Positions 43,752 to 51,742 of a DNA stretch of 64,000 nt are shown here, one piece after another. The number at the start of each line of letters is the position of its first letter. Within the stretch, counting starts at the first letter, position 1. The position numbers and the translations under genes were made by a program. This DNA comes from Streptomyces sp. WAC 01529 (GTDB lineage: Bacteria > Actinomycetota > Actinomycetes > Streptomycetales > Streptomycetaceae): assembly GCF_003945545.1 (NCBI RefSeq), contig NZ_CP029617.1, positions 6,061,001 through 6,125,000 on the forward strand. The letters run 5' to 3'. The notes under the pieces were generated by a model, which saw only the letters and a program-made list of their open reading frames with translations, was not told the DNA's origin and did no database searches.

Positions 43752-45086
43752 TCAGACGCCGGCGAAGGCGCCCTCGATGATGTCCAGGCCCTCGTTGAGC
43801 AGGTCGTCACCGATGACGAGCGGCGGCAGGAAGCGCAGGACGTTGCCGTAGGTGCCGCAGGTCAGGACCAGCAGGCCCTCCGCGTGGCAGGCCTTGGCCA
43901 GGGCCGCGGTGGCCGCCGGGTTCGGCTCCTTGGTCGTACGGTCCTTGACCAGCTCGATGGCGATCATCGCGCCGCGGCCGCGGATGTCGCCGATGATGTC
44001 GAACTTCTCGGCCATCGCGGAGAGCCGGGCCTTCATCGTCGACTCGATCGCCTTCGCCTTGGCGTTGAGGTCCAGCTCCTTCATCGTCTCGATGGCGCCG
44101 AGCGCACCGGCGCAGGCCACCGGGTTACCGCCGTAGGTGCCGCCGAGGCCGCCCGCGTGCGGGGCGTCCATGATCTCGGCGCGGCCCGTGACGGCGGCGA
44201 GCGGCAGGCCGCCCGCGATGCCCTTGGCCGTGGTGATCAGGTCGGGGACGATGCCCTCGTCCTCGCAGGCGAACCACTGGCCGGTGCGGCAGAAGCCGGA
44301 CTGGATCTCGTCCGCGACGAAGACGATGCCGTTGTCGTTGGCGAACTTCACGATCTCGGGCAGGAAGCCCTTGGCGGGCTCGATGAAGCCGCCCTCGCCG
44401 AGCACCGGCTCGATGATGATCGCGGCGACGTTCTCCGCGCCGACCTGCTTGGTGATCTGGTCGATGGCCTGCTTGGCGGCCTCGGGACCGGCGTTCTCGG
44501 CACCGGTCGGCCAGCGGTAGCCGTAGGCGACCGGGACGCGGTAGACCTCGGGGGCGAACGGGCCGAAGCCGTGCTTGTACGGCATGTTCTTGGCGGTCAG
44601 CGCCATCGTGAGGTTCGTACGGCCGTGGTAGCCGTGGTCGAAGACGACGACGGCCTGGCGCTTGGTGTACGCACGGGCGATCTTGACGGCGTTCTCGACG
44701 GCCTCGGCGCCGGAGTTGAACAGCGCCGACTTCTTCTCGTGGTCGCCCGGCGTCAGCTCGGCGAGCGCCTCGGCGACGGCCACGTACCCCTCGTACGGCG
44801 TGACCATGAAACAGGTGTGCGTGAAGTCCTGCAGCTGGGCGGAGGCCCGGCGCACCACGGCCTCGGCGGAGGCGCCCACGGAGGTCACGGCGATGCCGGA
44901 ACCGAAGTCGATCAGACGGTTGCCGTCGACGTCCTCGATGATGCCGCCGTCCGCGCGGGCGGTGAAGACGGGCAGCACGGAGCCCACGCCACCGGCGACC
45001 ACGGCGGTACGGCGGGCCTGCAGCTCCTGCGACTTCGGACCGGGGATGGCGGTGACGACGCGGCGCTCCTGCGGGATGTCGCTCAT
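43752..45086 (-). CDS. gabT: 4-aminobutyrate aminotransferase
   Basis: The 444-residue PLP enzyme has FNSGAEAVENAVKIAR, the PLP-ring contact VADEIQSGFCRTG, the Schiff-base Lys288 in TTAKGIAGGLPLA and GTYGGNPVACAGAL. It converts GABA and 2-oxoglutarate to succinate semialdehyde and glutamate. The ATG at 45086 follows AGGAG. With the aldehyde dehydrogenase at 50062 it completes the route from putrescine to succinate. Confidence 0.93.
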   Translation of the reverse strand: MSDIPQERRVVTAIPGPKSQELQARRTAVVAGGVGSVLPVFTARADGGIIEDVDGNRLIDFGSGIAVTSVGASAEAVVRRASAQLQDFTHTCFMVTPYEGYVAVAEALAELTPGDHEKKSALFNSGAEAVENAVKIARAYTKRQAVVVFDHGYHGRTNLTMALTAKNMPYKHGFGPFAPEVYRVPVAYGYRWPTGAENAGPEAAKQAIDQITKQVGAENVAAIIIEPVLGEGGFIEPAKGFLPEIVKFANDNGIVFVADEIQSGFCRTGQWFACEDEGIVPDLITTAKGIAGGLPLAAVTGRAEIMDAPHAGGLGGTYGGNPVACAGALGAIETMKELDLNAKAKAIESTMKARLSAMAEKFDIIGDIRGRGAMIAIELVKDRTTKEPNPAATAALAKACHAEGLLVLTCGTYGNVLRFLPPLVIGDDLLNEGLDIIEGAFAGV

Positions 45087-45230
45087 GCGGGGCTCCTGTT
45101 TCTGGGGTTGAACGGCTACGCCGGACGCTGGCTGTCGGTTTCGCCTGGTTCGACGGGGGGTTTTCTCGCAGATTAGGTGCGTGACGGAGAGACGGTCATG
45201 CTCCATCGGGGTGGGGTCGCGCGGCACGCT

Positions 45231-45245
45231 TGTCCGACTTGGACA
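45231..45245. promoter_or_regulatory. short inverted repeat in gabT/ATPase divergent region
   Basis: TGTCC-GACTT-GGACA is an exact 5-5-5 inverted repeat about 145 bases upstream of gabT and 118 bases upstream of the ATPase gene. It is short enough to occur by chance and is listed only as a candidate operator. Confidence 0.3.
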
Positions 45246-45362
45246 CATGCCGCCTTCCGGCCGTCCGGACGGACCGGGCGCGTAACCGGTGAAGTCCCCC
45301 CGCCCGGGCACTAGATTGAGCGCGGATCGACGGACGGACCGGCAGGTCAGGGGGCAAGGGCC

Positions 45363-47765
45363 ATGGACACCGAGGGCACGCACGGGGCACGCGACGGGCA
45401 GCGGGCCGCACCGGTGCCGCGCCCGGCGCCACCGGCCGTCCCCGCCGCCCCGCCGATGCCCCGGCAGCCGCCCGGCGCCGACGGGCCCACCCCCGCCGCC
45501 TCCGTCGCCGAATGGCTGGCCACACCCCGGCCCGAGGCGGCCCCGGGCATCTGGCGCTACGGCTACCGGCCCCCGGAACCCGAGGCCGACACCGAGGGCG
45601 CGGGCCGGCGCCTCGTCGTCGGCATGGCGATCTCCGCCGTACTCGGCCTGCTCTTCTGGTCGCTGTGGCGGCAGGGCAACATCCCCTACCAGTGGGCGCT
45701 GCTGAAGCTGTTCACGCCGGGGGACTGGTGGTGGGCCGGGAGCATGCAGGCCAAGCGCTGGGAGGGCGACGAAGCCCCGATCGTCTACGAGGGGGTGGTC
45801 TTCGCCGCGCTGGTGTACACCGTGGGGCGCCTCGGCGCCTGGCCCGACGCGATCCGGCACTTCGTGGTGCGGCGCCCGCAGCCCTCCCGTGCCGTGCTCG
45901 CCTCCGTCGCCGCCGTCGGCGCCCTCGTCTTCGTCTGGCCGAGCGCCCTCGGGCTCGACATGCGGCCGCTGCCCGTGGTCGACCCCGTCTTCTCCCTGGT
46001 CGCGCTCATCGCGGGCCTCGACGTCTTCACCTCGCCCGAGGTCCCCACCGTCCTGTACGCCCTGATCACGCTCGCCGTGCTGTGGCCCTTCGCCCGCATC
46101 GGCGGCTGGTGGCAGGCGCTCCGCGAGGCCAGGGGCACCACCGTGCGCCGGCCCGCCGGCCCGCCCCGCCCGGCCGACGCCCCGCCGCGCGCCCACTGGC
46201 CCGAGCTGCGCGCCGCGGGCCAGGACAAGGCCGCGGACCTGCTCAGCGCCGAACTGCTCAGCGGGCGCATGACCGACGTCGACTGCGCCCGCGTCACCCA
46301 CGCCTGGCGCACGGCCGCCCCCGACCCGGCCGCCCCCGACCCCACCGCCCTCGCCACCTTCGTGGACACCGTCGCCCGGCACGGCGCCGCCGCCTGGCTG
46401 CACCCCTCCGGCCAGCGTGACCTGCCGGCCCGCGCCGCCGTCCACGACCCCCTCGTCGGCCAGGTCAGGATCGGCCGCTTCGCACAGGACGAGCGCAACC
46501 CGTACGCCGTACGCGGCGCGGGCGCGGCACTCGACCCCGCCGTGCTCGGCACCTCACTGCTGGCCGTCGGCCCCTCCGGCGCGGGCAAGACGGGACGGCT
46601 CATGCGCCCCGTCGCCGAATCGCTCGCCCTGGGCGCCCTCACCGGGCGGTGCGCGGTCGTGGTGGTGTGCGCGGCGGGCACGGACCTCGGCGCCGACGAC
46701 ACGTACGACGTCGTGGTCAAGCCGGGCGACCCGGCGTCCGTGCACGACATCGACCTGTACGCGGACTGCGCCGACGCGGACGAGGCCGCCGCCTTCCTCG
46801 CCGAGGGGCTCGTCGGCGATCTCGACGCGGTCGACACCCGGCGCGCCGCCACCACCCTCGCCCAGCTGCTCGGCCCCTACCGCGCCCTCCACGGCCGCTT
46901 CCCGTCCGTGCCCGTGCTGCGGGAACTGCTCGAAGGGGACCCGGCGGGCCTCGCCGCCCTCCAGGCGGGCCTCGCCGCGGGCGAGCACGCCGCGATGCGC
47001 CGGGAACTCGACGCACGTATGCGCCAGTCGGCCTCTCCCCACGACCCGGGCCCCGCCCTCGCCGACCGGCTCGCCCTGCTCGACCGGCCCGCCTTCGCCG
47101 ACTTCTTCGACCCCGGCGGCGACGGGCACCCCTTCTCGATGCGGGCCGTCGTCCACCACCCGCTGCGGGTCAGGGTGGACCTGCCCGAACACGGCCACGA
47201 GGAGGCGTCGCGGCTGCTGGCCCGGCTGCTGCTCGCCCAGTTCTCGTACGTCGTACGCAGCCGGGCCCGGCGGCCGCACTTCGCCTGCCTGATCCTCGAC
47301 GACGCCTCCCGCACCCTCACCGACGAGAGCGTGCGCGCCATCCAGCGGCTGCGGTCCCTGAACGCGGGCGTCGTCCTCGGCCTGCGCACGATAGGAGAGG
47401 TGCCGGAGTCGCTCCAGGGGCCGCTGTACGCGGCGGTCGGCTGCCGGATGGCCTTCTCCGGGGTGACGACCTGGGACGGGCGCCGGTTCACCGAGGCCTG
47501 GGGCACCGAGTGGATCGAGACGAAGGAAGTCGCCCAGCACACGGTCTTCGCCGACCAGCCGGTCACGCGCGCGCTGCACTCGCTGCGCAAGCTTGTCACC
47601 GGCAAGGCGGTCACCACGGACGCGGTCACCGTGCGCAAGGTCGAGCGCGAACGCTGGTCGGCCTCCGACCTCGCCCACGCGCTGCCCCCCGGCCACGCCG
47701 TGCTCTCGCTCGCCACGGTGGCGGGCGGGCACGCGCCGCCCCTGCTGGTGGATCTGCGGGGGTAG
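45363..47765 (+). CDS. membrane-anchored VirD4/FtsK-like ATPase of unknown role
   Basis: The 800-residue protein has a Pro/Ala-rich N-terminus (about 1-80) and four or five membrane segments (about 83-245). A cytoplasmic P-loop domain follows: Walker A GPSGAGKTG with Lys409, Walker B CLILDDAS with Asp646/Asp647, and RSLNAGVVLGLRTIGEVPESL as a likely sensor segment. This order (membrane anchor, RecA-like motor, helical insertion) resembles coupling ATPases of conjugation/type IV or type VII-like export and the FtsK family. No secretion or conjugation genes are nearby; it sits between gabT and the GABA regulator. The substrate could be DNA or protein. Confidence 0.72.
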   Translation: MDTEGTHGARDGQRAAPVPRPAPPAVPAAPPMPRQPPGADGPTPAASVAEWLATPRPEAAPGIWRYGYRPPEPEADTEGAGRRLVVGMAISAVLGLLFWSLWRQGNIPYQWALLKLFTPGDWWWAGSMQAKRWEGDEAPIVYEGVVFAALVYTVGRLGAWPDAIRHFVVRRPQPSRAVLASVAAVGALVFVWPSALGLDMRPLPVVDPVFSLVALIAGLDVFTSPEVPTVLYALITLAVLWPFARIGGWWQALREARGTTVRRPAGPPRPADAPPRAHWPELRAAGQDKAADLLSAELLSGRMTDVDCARVTHAWRTAAPDPAAPDPTALATFVDTVARHGAAAWLHPSGQRDLPARAAVHDPLVGQVRIGRFAQDERNPYAVRGAGAALDPAVLGTSLLAVGPSGAGKTGRLMRPVAESLALGALTGRCAVVVVCAAGTDLGADDTYDVVVKPGDPASVHDIDLYADCADADEAAAFLAEGLVGDLDAVDTRRAATTLAQLLGPYRALHGRFPSVPVLRELLEGDPAGLAALQAGLAAGEHAAMRRELDARMRQSASPHDPGPALADRLALLDRPAFADFFDPGGDGHPFSMRAVVHHPLRVRVDLPEHGHEEASRLLARLLLAQFSYVVRSRARRPHFACLILDDASRTLTDESVRAIQRLRSLNAGVVLGLRTIGEVPESLQGPLYAAVGCRMAFSGVTTWDGRRFTEAWGTEWIETKEVAQHTVFADQPVTRALHSLRKLVTGKAVTTDAVTVRKVERERWSASDLAHALPPGHAVLSLATVAGGHAPPLLVDLRG

Positions 47766-47834
47766 AGGGCGCGCCGAGAGGGGCCTGTCCGGCTCGGCGG
47801 GGGCGCGTGGTTACCCGGCAGTCCGTCTTGTCCC

Positions 47835-47846
47835 CACCGTACGGTG
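47835..47846. promoter_or_regulatory. 12-bp palindrome upstream of pucR-type gene
   Basis: CACCGTACGGTG is a perfect palindrome 64-75 bases before the regulator start. The segment TACGGTGAGG (47840-47849) recurs at 50009-50018, upstream of the semialdehyde dehydrogenase, and fits TANNNT of a -10 box. It may be a shared promoter or operator element. Confidence 0.4.
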
Positions 47847-47909
47847 AGGCAGAATCGACACAGGTCGTTCATACGGACCGGCCAAAAGATCCGCAGACCT
47901 GAAGGTCCC

Positions 47910-49670
47910 ATGCCGCCCACCCTCGCCTCGCTCGTCCACCACTCCGCGCTCAAGCTGACCGTGCGCGCGGGCGAGGAGCGCCTGGACACCCCCGTGCGTT
48001 GGGCACACGCCAGCGAACTCGCCGACCCCGTGCCCTATATGGAGGGCGGCGAACTGCTCCTGATCACCGCGCTCAAGCTGGACGCGGAGGACCCGGAGAC
48101 GATGCGGCGCTATGTGGAGCGCCTCGTCGGCGCCGGAGTCGTCGGCCTCGGCTTCGCCGTCGGCGTGCACTACCCGGACATCCCGAAGGCCCTGCTCGAC
48201 GCCGCCACCGAGGCGAACCTGCCGCTCATCGAGGTGCCGCGGCGCACCCCGTTCCTCGCCATCAGCAAGGCCGTCTCCGCCGCCATCTCCGAGGAGCAGT
48301 ACCGCGCGGTCACCGCGGGCTTCGCCGCCCAGCGCGAACTGACCCGGCAGGCGCTGAGCGCGGGCCCCGAAGGGCTGCTGCTCGCGCTCGCCGGACAGGT
48401 CGACGGCTGGGCCGCGCTCTACGACGCCTCGGGCGCAGCCGTCGCCGTCGCCCCGGACTGGGCCACGCGGCGGGCCGCCCGCCTCACCCCCGACGTCGAA
48501 CGCCTGCGCGAGCGACCGGCGCCCGCGAGCCTGGTCGTCGCGGGCGCCGAGGACCGCGTGGAGCTGCACTCGCTCGGCACCGGACGCAGGCCGAGGGCCG
48601 CGCTCGCCGTCGGGACGGCCTCCACCCTCGGCACCGCCGAGCGGTACGCGGTGCACTCCGCGATCGCGCTCCTGACGCTGACCACCGAGCGCTCCCGGTC
48701 GCTGCACGCCGCCGAGCAGCGCATCGGCGCCGCCGTGCTGCGGATGCTGCTCGCCGGGGAGCCCGACCACGCGCGGACCGTCGCGGGGGACCTCTACGGC
48801 GGGCTCCTCGACGCGCCCTTCCGGCTCGTGGTCGCCGAGGCGGCGTCCGCGTCGGCGGCGCGGGTGCGCGCGGGTGCGGGAACGGGGACGGCGCCGGGGA
48901 CGGGCAGGGGCACGGATACGGGTACGGGCACGGGTACGGCCGGGACGGAGGGGAGTGGTGAGGGCGCCGGGGAGGCCGCCGCTCCGGCCTCCGCCGCGGT
49001 CCTCGCCGCGGTCGCCGACGCCTCGGCCGGCGGGGATCCGCTCGCCGCCCTCGTGGACGTCGTCGAGGCCGCGGCCGCCCGCTCCGGAGAGGCGCTGCTC
49101 GTCGTCCCCTATGGGGAGCGGCTCGTGCTGCTCGCCGTGGACGGCGGGGCGGGGGTGCGGGCCTGTGCCCAGTACGCGGCGGCTCTGGAGGCAGGGCGGG
49201 GGAGTGCCGGGCGTGAGGTGGCGGCCTCCGGCGAGGAGGCCGAGCTGGTGATGGGCCTCTCCGCACCGGCCGGGCCGATCGCCGCGGTCACCGCGTACAA
49301 GCAGGCCGAGCAGGCGCTGTCCGTCGCCCGGCGCCGCGGGCGTGCCCTTGTGGAGCACGAGGAGCTGGCCGCCGGTTCCGTGCTGCCGCTGCTCGCGGAC
49401 GACGCGGTGCGGGCCTTCGCGGACGGGCTCCTGCGGGCGCTGCACGAACACGACGCGACGGGCCGCGGCGACCTCGTCGCCTCGCTGCGGGCGTGGCTCT
49501 CCCGGCACGGCCAGTGGGACGCGGCGGCGGCCGACCTCGGCGTCCACCGGCACACGCTGCGGTACCGCATGCGGAGGGTCGAGGAAATCCTGGGCCGCTC
49601 CCTGGACGACCCGGACGTCCGCATGGAGCTGTGGCTCTCCCTGAAGGCAACGTCGACGGCATCCGACTGA
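47910..49670 (+). CDS. PucR-family transcriptional regulator
   Basis: The 586-residue protein has an N-terminal PucR ligand domain (about 7-125; RWAHASELADPVPYMEGGELLLITALKL), a central GGDEF-like/CdaR region and a C-terminal helix-turn-helix (AAADLGVHRHTLRYRMRRVEEILGR, about 540-570). Such regulators control purine, proline, GABA or other nitrogen-source genes. Its place between gabT and the semialdehyde dehydrogenase suggests GABA control. Residues about 320-357 are a Gly/Thr/Ala run coded by short DNA repeats. Confidence 0.9.
   Translation: MPPTLASLVHHSALKLTVRAGEERLDTPVRWAHASELADPVPYMEGGELLLITALKLDAEDPETMRRYVERLVGAGVVGLGFAVGVHYPDIPKALLDAATEANLPLIEVPRRTPFLAISKAVSAAISEEQYRAVTAGFAAQRELTRQALSAGPEGLLLALAGQVDGWAALYDASGAAVAVAPDWATRRAARLTPDVERLRERPAPASLVVAGAEDRVELHSLGTGRRPRAALAVGTASTLGTAERYAVHSAIALLTLTTERSRSLHAAEQRIGAAVLRMLLAGEPDHARTVAGDLYGGLLDAPFRLVVAEAASASAARVRAGAGTGTAPGTGRGTDTGTGTGTAGTEGSGEGAGEAAAPASAAVLAAVADASAGGDPLAALVDVVEAAAARSGEALLVVPYGERLVLLAVDGGAGVRACAQYAAALEAGRGSAGREVAASGEEAELVMGLSAPAGPIAAVTAYKQAEQALSVARRRGRALVEHEELAAGSVLPLLADDAVRAFADGLLRALHEHDATGRGDLVASLRAWLSRHGQWDAAAADLGVHRHTLRYRMRRVEEILGRSLDDPDVRMELWLSLKATSTASD
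48868..48960 (+). repeat. GGGTAC/GGCAC-type microsatellite inside pucR gene
   Basis: Imperfect hexamers of the type ACGGGN run through 48868-48960 and code a Gly-Thr-rich linker (GTGTAPGTGRGTDTGTGTG) in the central domain. Unit loss or gain stays in frame for hexamers. Confidence 0.75.
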
Positions 49671-50061
49671 GGCCCCCAAGCCCCACGCCCACCCACCCCG
49701 CCAAACAGCGGCGAGGACGCCCCCCACCCCGCCAAACATCCGCGAGGACGCACCCCCGCCCCCCGCCCCCCGCCCTGCCAAACAGGCGCGAGGGCCCACC
49801 CCCACCCTCCGCCCTATGGCACGGGGCAAACGGGTGGGTGGGTGGGCGAGCATCCGCCGCGAAGCGGCGGGAGAACCCGACGACGACCCGCACAGGACAG
49901 ACGGGAGACGCAACACCCCGCGCAAAAAGCCCCGGCCCAGTACAAAGAGGCGCGAGGCCCCCGGCCAGTACTCCGCGTAGGACAAACGCCCCCTCCCCCC
50001 GCTCCCCCTACGGTGAGGGACGTACCCCCAGACACACCTCCGCGGAAGGGCCGGGACTCAC
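49671..50061. other. repeat-filled intergenic region
   Basis: No gene is seen. It holds three imperfect copies of GCCAAACANNCGCGAGG (near 49700, 49731 and 49777), one G-tract/hairpin element (49832-49870) and, near 50009, the TACGGTGAGG segment shared with the pucR leader. Confidence 0.75.
49832..49870 (+). repeat. G-tract/hairpin element, copy 3
   Basis: GGGTGGGTGGGTGGG (49832-49846), then CCGCCGC-GAA-GCGGCGG (49854-49870), with the same AAACGGG lead-in as the other copies. Confidence 0.85.
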
Positions 50062-51507
50062 ATGACTTCCATCCACGCCTTCTGGCTCGCCGGTCGCCAG
50101 ACCACCGGCGAGACCACGCTCGACGTCACCTCCCCCTGGGACGGACGGCTCGTCGCCAAGGCGGCCGTCCCGACCGACGCCCAGGTCGAGGAGGCCGTCG
50201 CCGCCGCGTACGCCGTGCGCGACGAGTTCGCCGCGACCCCGGCCCACGTCCGCGCCGCCGCCCTCGACCACGTCAGCCGCAGGCTCGTCGAGCGCACCGA
50301 GGAGATCGCGCAGCTCATCTCCGCGGAGAACGGCAAGCCGATCAAGTGGGCCCGCGGCGAGGTCGGCCGCGCGGTCTCCGTCTTCCGCTTCGCCGCGGAG
50401 GAGGCCCGCCGCTTCAACGGCGGCGAGGCCCAGCGCCTGGACACCGACGCCGGCGGCCAGGGCCGCCTCGCGCTGACCCGCCGCTTCCCCAAGGGCGTCG
50501 TCCTCGGCATCGCACCGTTCAACTTCCCGCTGAACCTCTGCGCGCACAAGGTCGCCCCAGCCATCGCCGTCGGCGCCCCGATCATCCTCAAGCCCGCCCC
50601 GGCGACCCCGCTCTCCGGCCTCGTCCTCGGTGAGCTGCTCGCCGAGACCGAGCTGCCCGCGGGCTCCTGGTCGGTCCTGCCGGTCGCCAACGACAAGATG
50701 CCCGCCCTCGTCCAGGACGAGCGCATGCCGGTCATCTCCTTCACCGGCTCCGACAAGGTCGGCTACGCGATCATGGACTCGGTGCCGCGCAAGCACTGCA
50801 CCCTGGAGCTGGGCGGCAACGGCGCGGCCGTCATCCTCGACGACTTCTCCTCGGACGAGGACCTGGACTGGGCCGCCTCGCGCATCGCGACCTTCTCCAA
50901 CTACCAGGGCGGCCAGTCCTGCATCTCCGTGCAGCGGGTCATCGCCGACGCCTCCGTGTACGACCGGCTGGTCCCGCGCGTCGTCAAGGCGGTCGAGGCG
51001 CAGGTCACCGGCGACCCCTCCGACCCGGCGACCGAGGTCGGCCCGCTGGTCAACGAGGACGCCGCCAAGCGCGTGGAGTCCTGGGTCGACGAGGCCGTCA
51101 AGGCGGGCGCGCAGCTGCTCACCGGCGGCAAGCGCGACGGCGCCACGTACGCGCCGACCGTCCTCGCCGACGTACCCGCCGACGTGACGATCGCCTGCGA
51201 GGAGGTCTTCGGACCGGTCCTCACCCTCAAGAAGGTGAACGGCGAGGCGGAGGCGTTCGCCGCCGTCAACGACTCCAAGTACGGCCTCCAGGCGGGCGTC
51301 TTCACGCACGACCTGCAGACCGCCTTCCGCGCCCACCGCGCTCTCGAGGTCGGCGGCGTGGTCATCGGCGACGCCCCCTCCTACCGCGCCGACCAGATGC
51401 CGTACGGCGGCGTCAAGCAGTCCGGCGTCGGCCGCGAGGGCGTCCGCTTCGCGATGGAGGACTACACCTACGAGCGCGTCATGGTGCTGACGGGCCTCGC
51501 CCTGTAA
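50062..51507 (+). CDS. succinate-semialdehyde-type aldehyde dehydrogenase
   Basis: The 481-residue enzyme has Glu249 in LELGGNGAAV and the catalytic Cys287 in GGQSCISVQR. It belongs to the lactaldehyde/succinate-semialdehyde branch rather than the betaine-aldehyde branch of its two paralogues in the window. Next to the PucR gene and close to gabT, it is the likely last step from GABA to succinate. The exact aldehyde is inferred from context. A strong terminator follows. Confidence 0.85.
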   Translation: MTSIHAFWLAGRQTTGETTLDVTSPWDGRLVAKAAVPTDAQVEEAVAAAYAVRDEFAATPAHVRAAALDHVSRRLVERTEEIAQLISAENGKPIKWARGEVGRAVSVFRFAAEEARRFNGGEAQRLDTDAGGQGRLALTRRFPKGVVLGIAPFNFPLNLCAHKVAPAIAVGAPIILKPAPATPLSGLVLGELLAETELPAGSWSVLPVANDKMPALVQDERMPVISFTGSDKVGYAIMDSVPRKHCTLELGGNGAAVILDDFSSDEDLDWAASRIATFSNYQGGQSCISVQRVIADASVYDRLVPRVVKAVEAQVTGDPSDPATEVGPLVNEDAAKRVESWVDEAVKAGAQLLTGGKRDGATYAPTVLADVPADVTIACEEVFGPVLTLKKVNGEAEAFAAVNDSKYGLQAGVFTHDLQTAFRAHRALEVGGVVIGDAPSYRADQMPYGGVKQSGVGREGVRFAMEDYTYERVMVLTGLAL

Positions 51508-51528
51508 GCAGCCCCGTCCCCCGAGGAC

Positions 51529-51565
51529 AACGGCCGGAGCCCACTGTGCGGGGGCTCCGGCCGTT
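51529..51565. terminator. 14-bp stem terminator
   Basis: AACGGCCGGAGCCC (51529-51542) pairs perfectly with GGGCTCCGGCCGTT (51552-51565) around a 9-base loop, 22 bases after the aldehyde dehydrogenase stop. Confidence 0.88.
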
Positions 51566-51633
51566 CTCGTACAACCGCTGCGCGAGGACTGGTGGGCCCG
51601 GGACGAATGGGGTACCAACGATCCAGTAGCACC

Positions 51634-51683
51634 AGTCAGTAACCGAAGGAACCGAAGGAACCGAAGGCTCAGTCAGTAACCGA
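51634..51683. repeat. nested short repeats before acyl-CoA dehydrogenase
   Basis: AACCGAAGG is repeated three times without gaps (51641-51667), and CAGTCAGTAACCGA occurs on either side (about 51634 and 51670). The array lies 60-110 bases before the start codon. Confidence 0.85.
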
Positions 51684-51742
51684 CCGGGTCAGGACCGGGC
51701 GATCGGTCCGGTGGCCCCTCTGCGCGGCGAGGTGAGCTCCTC

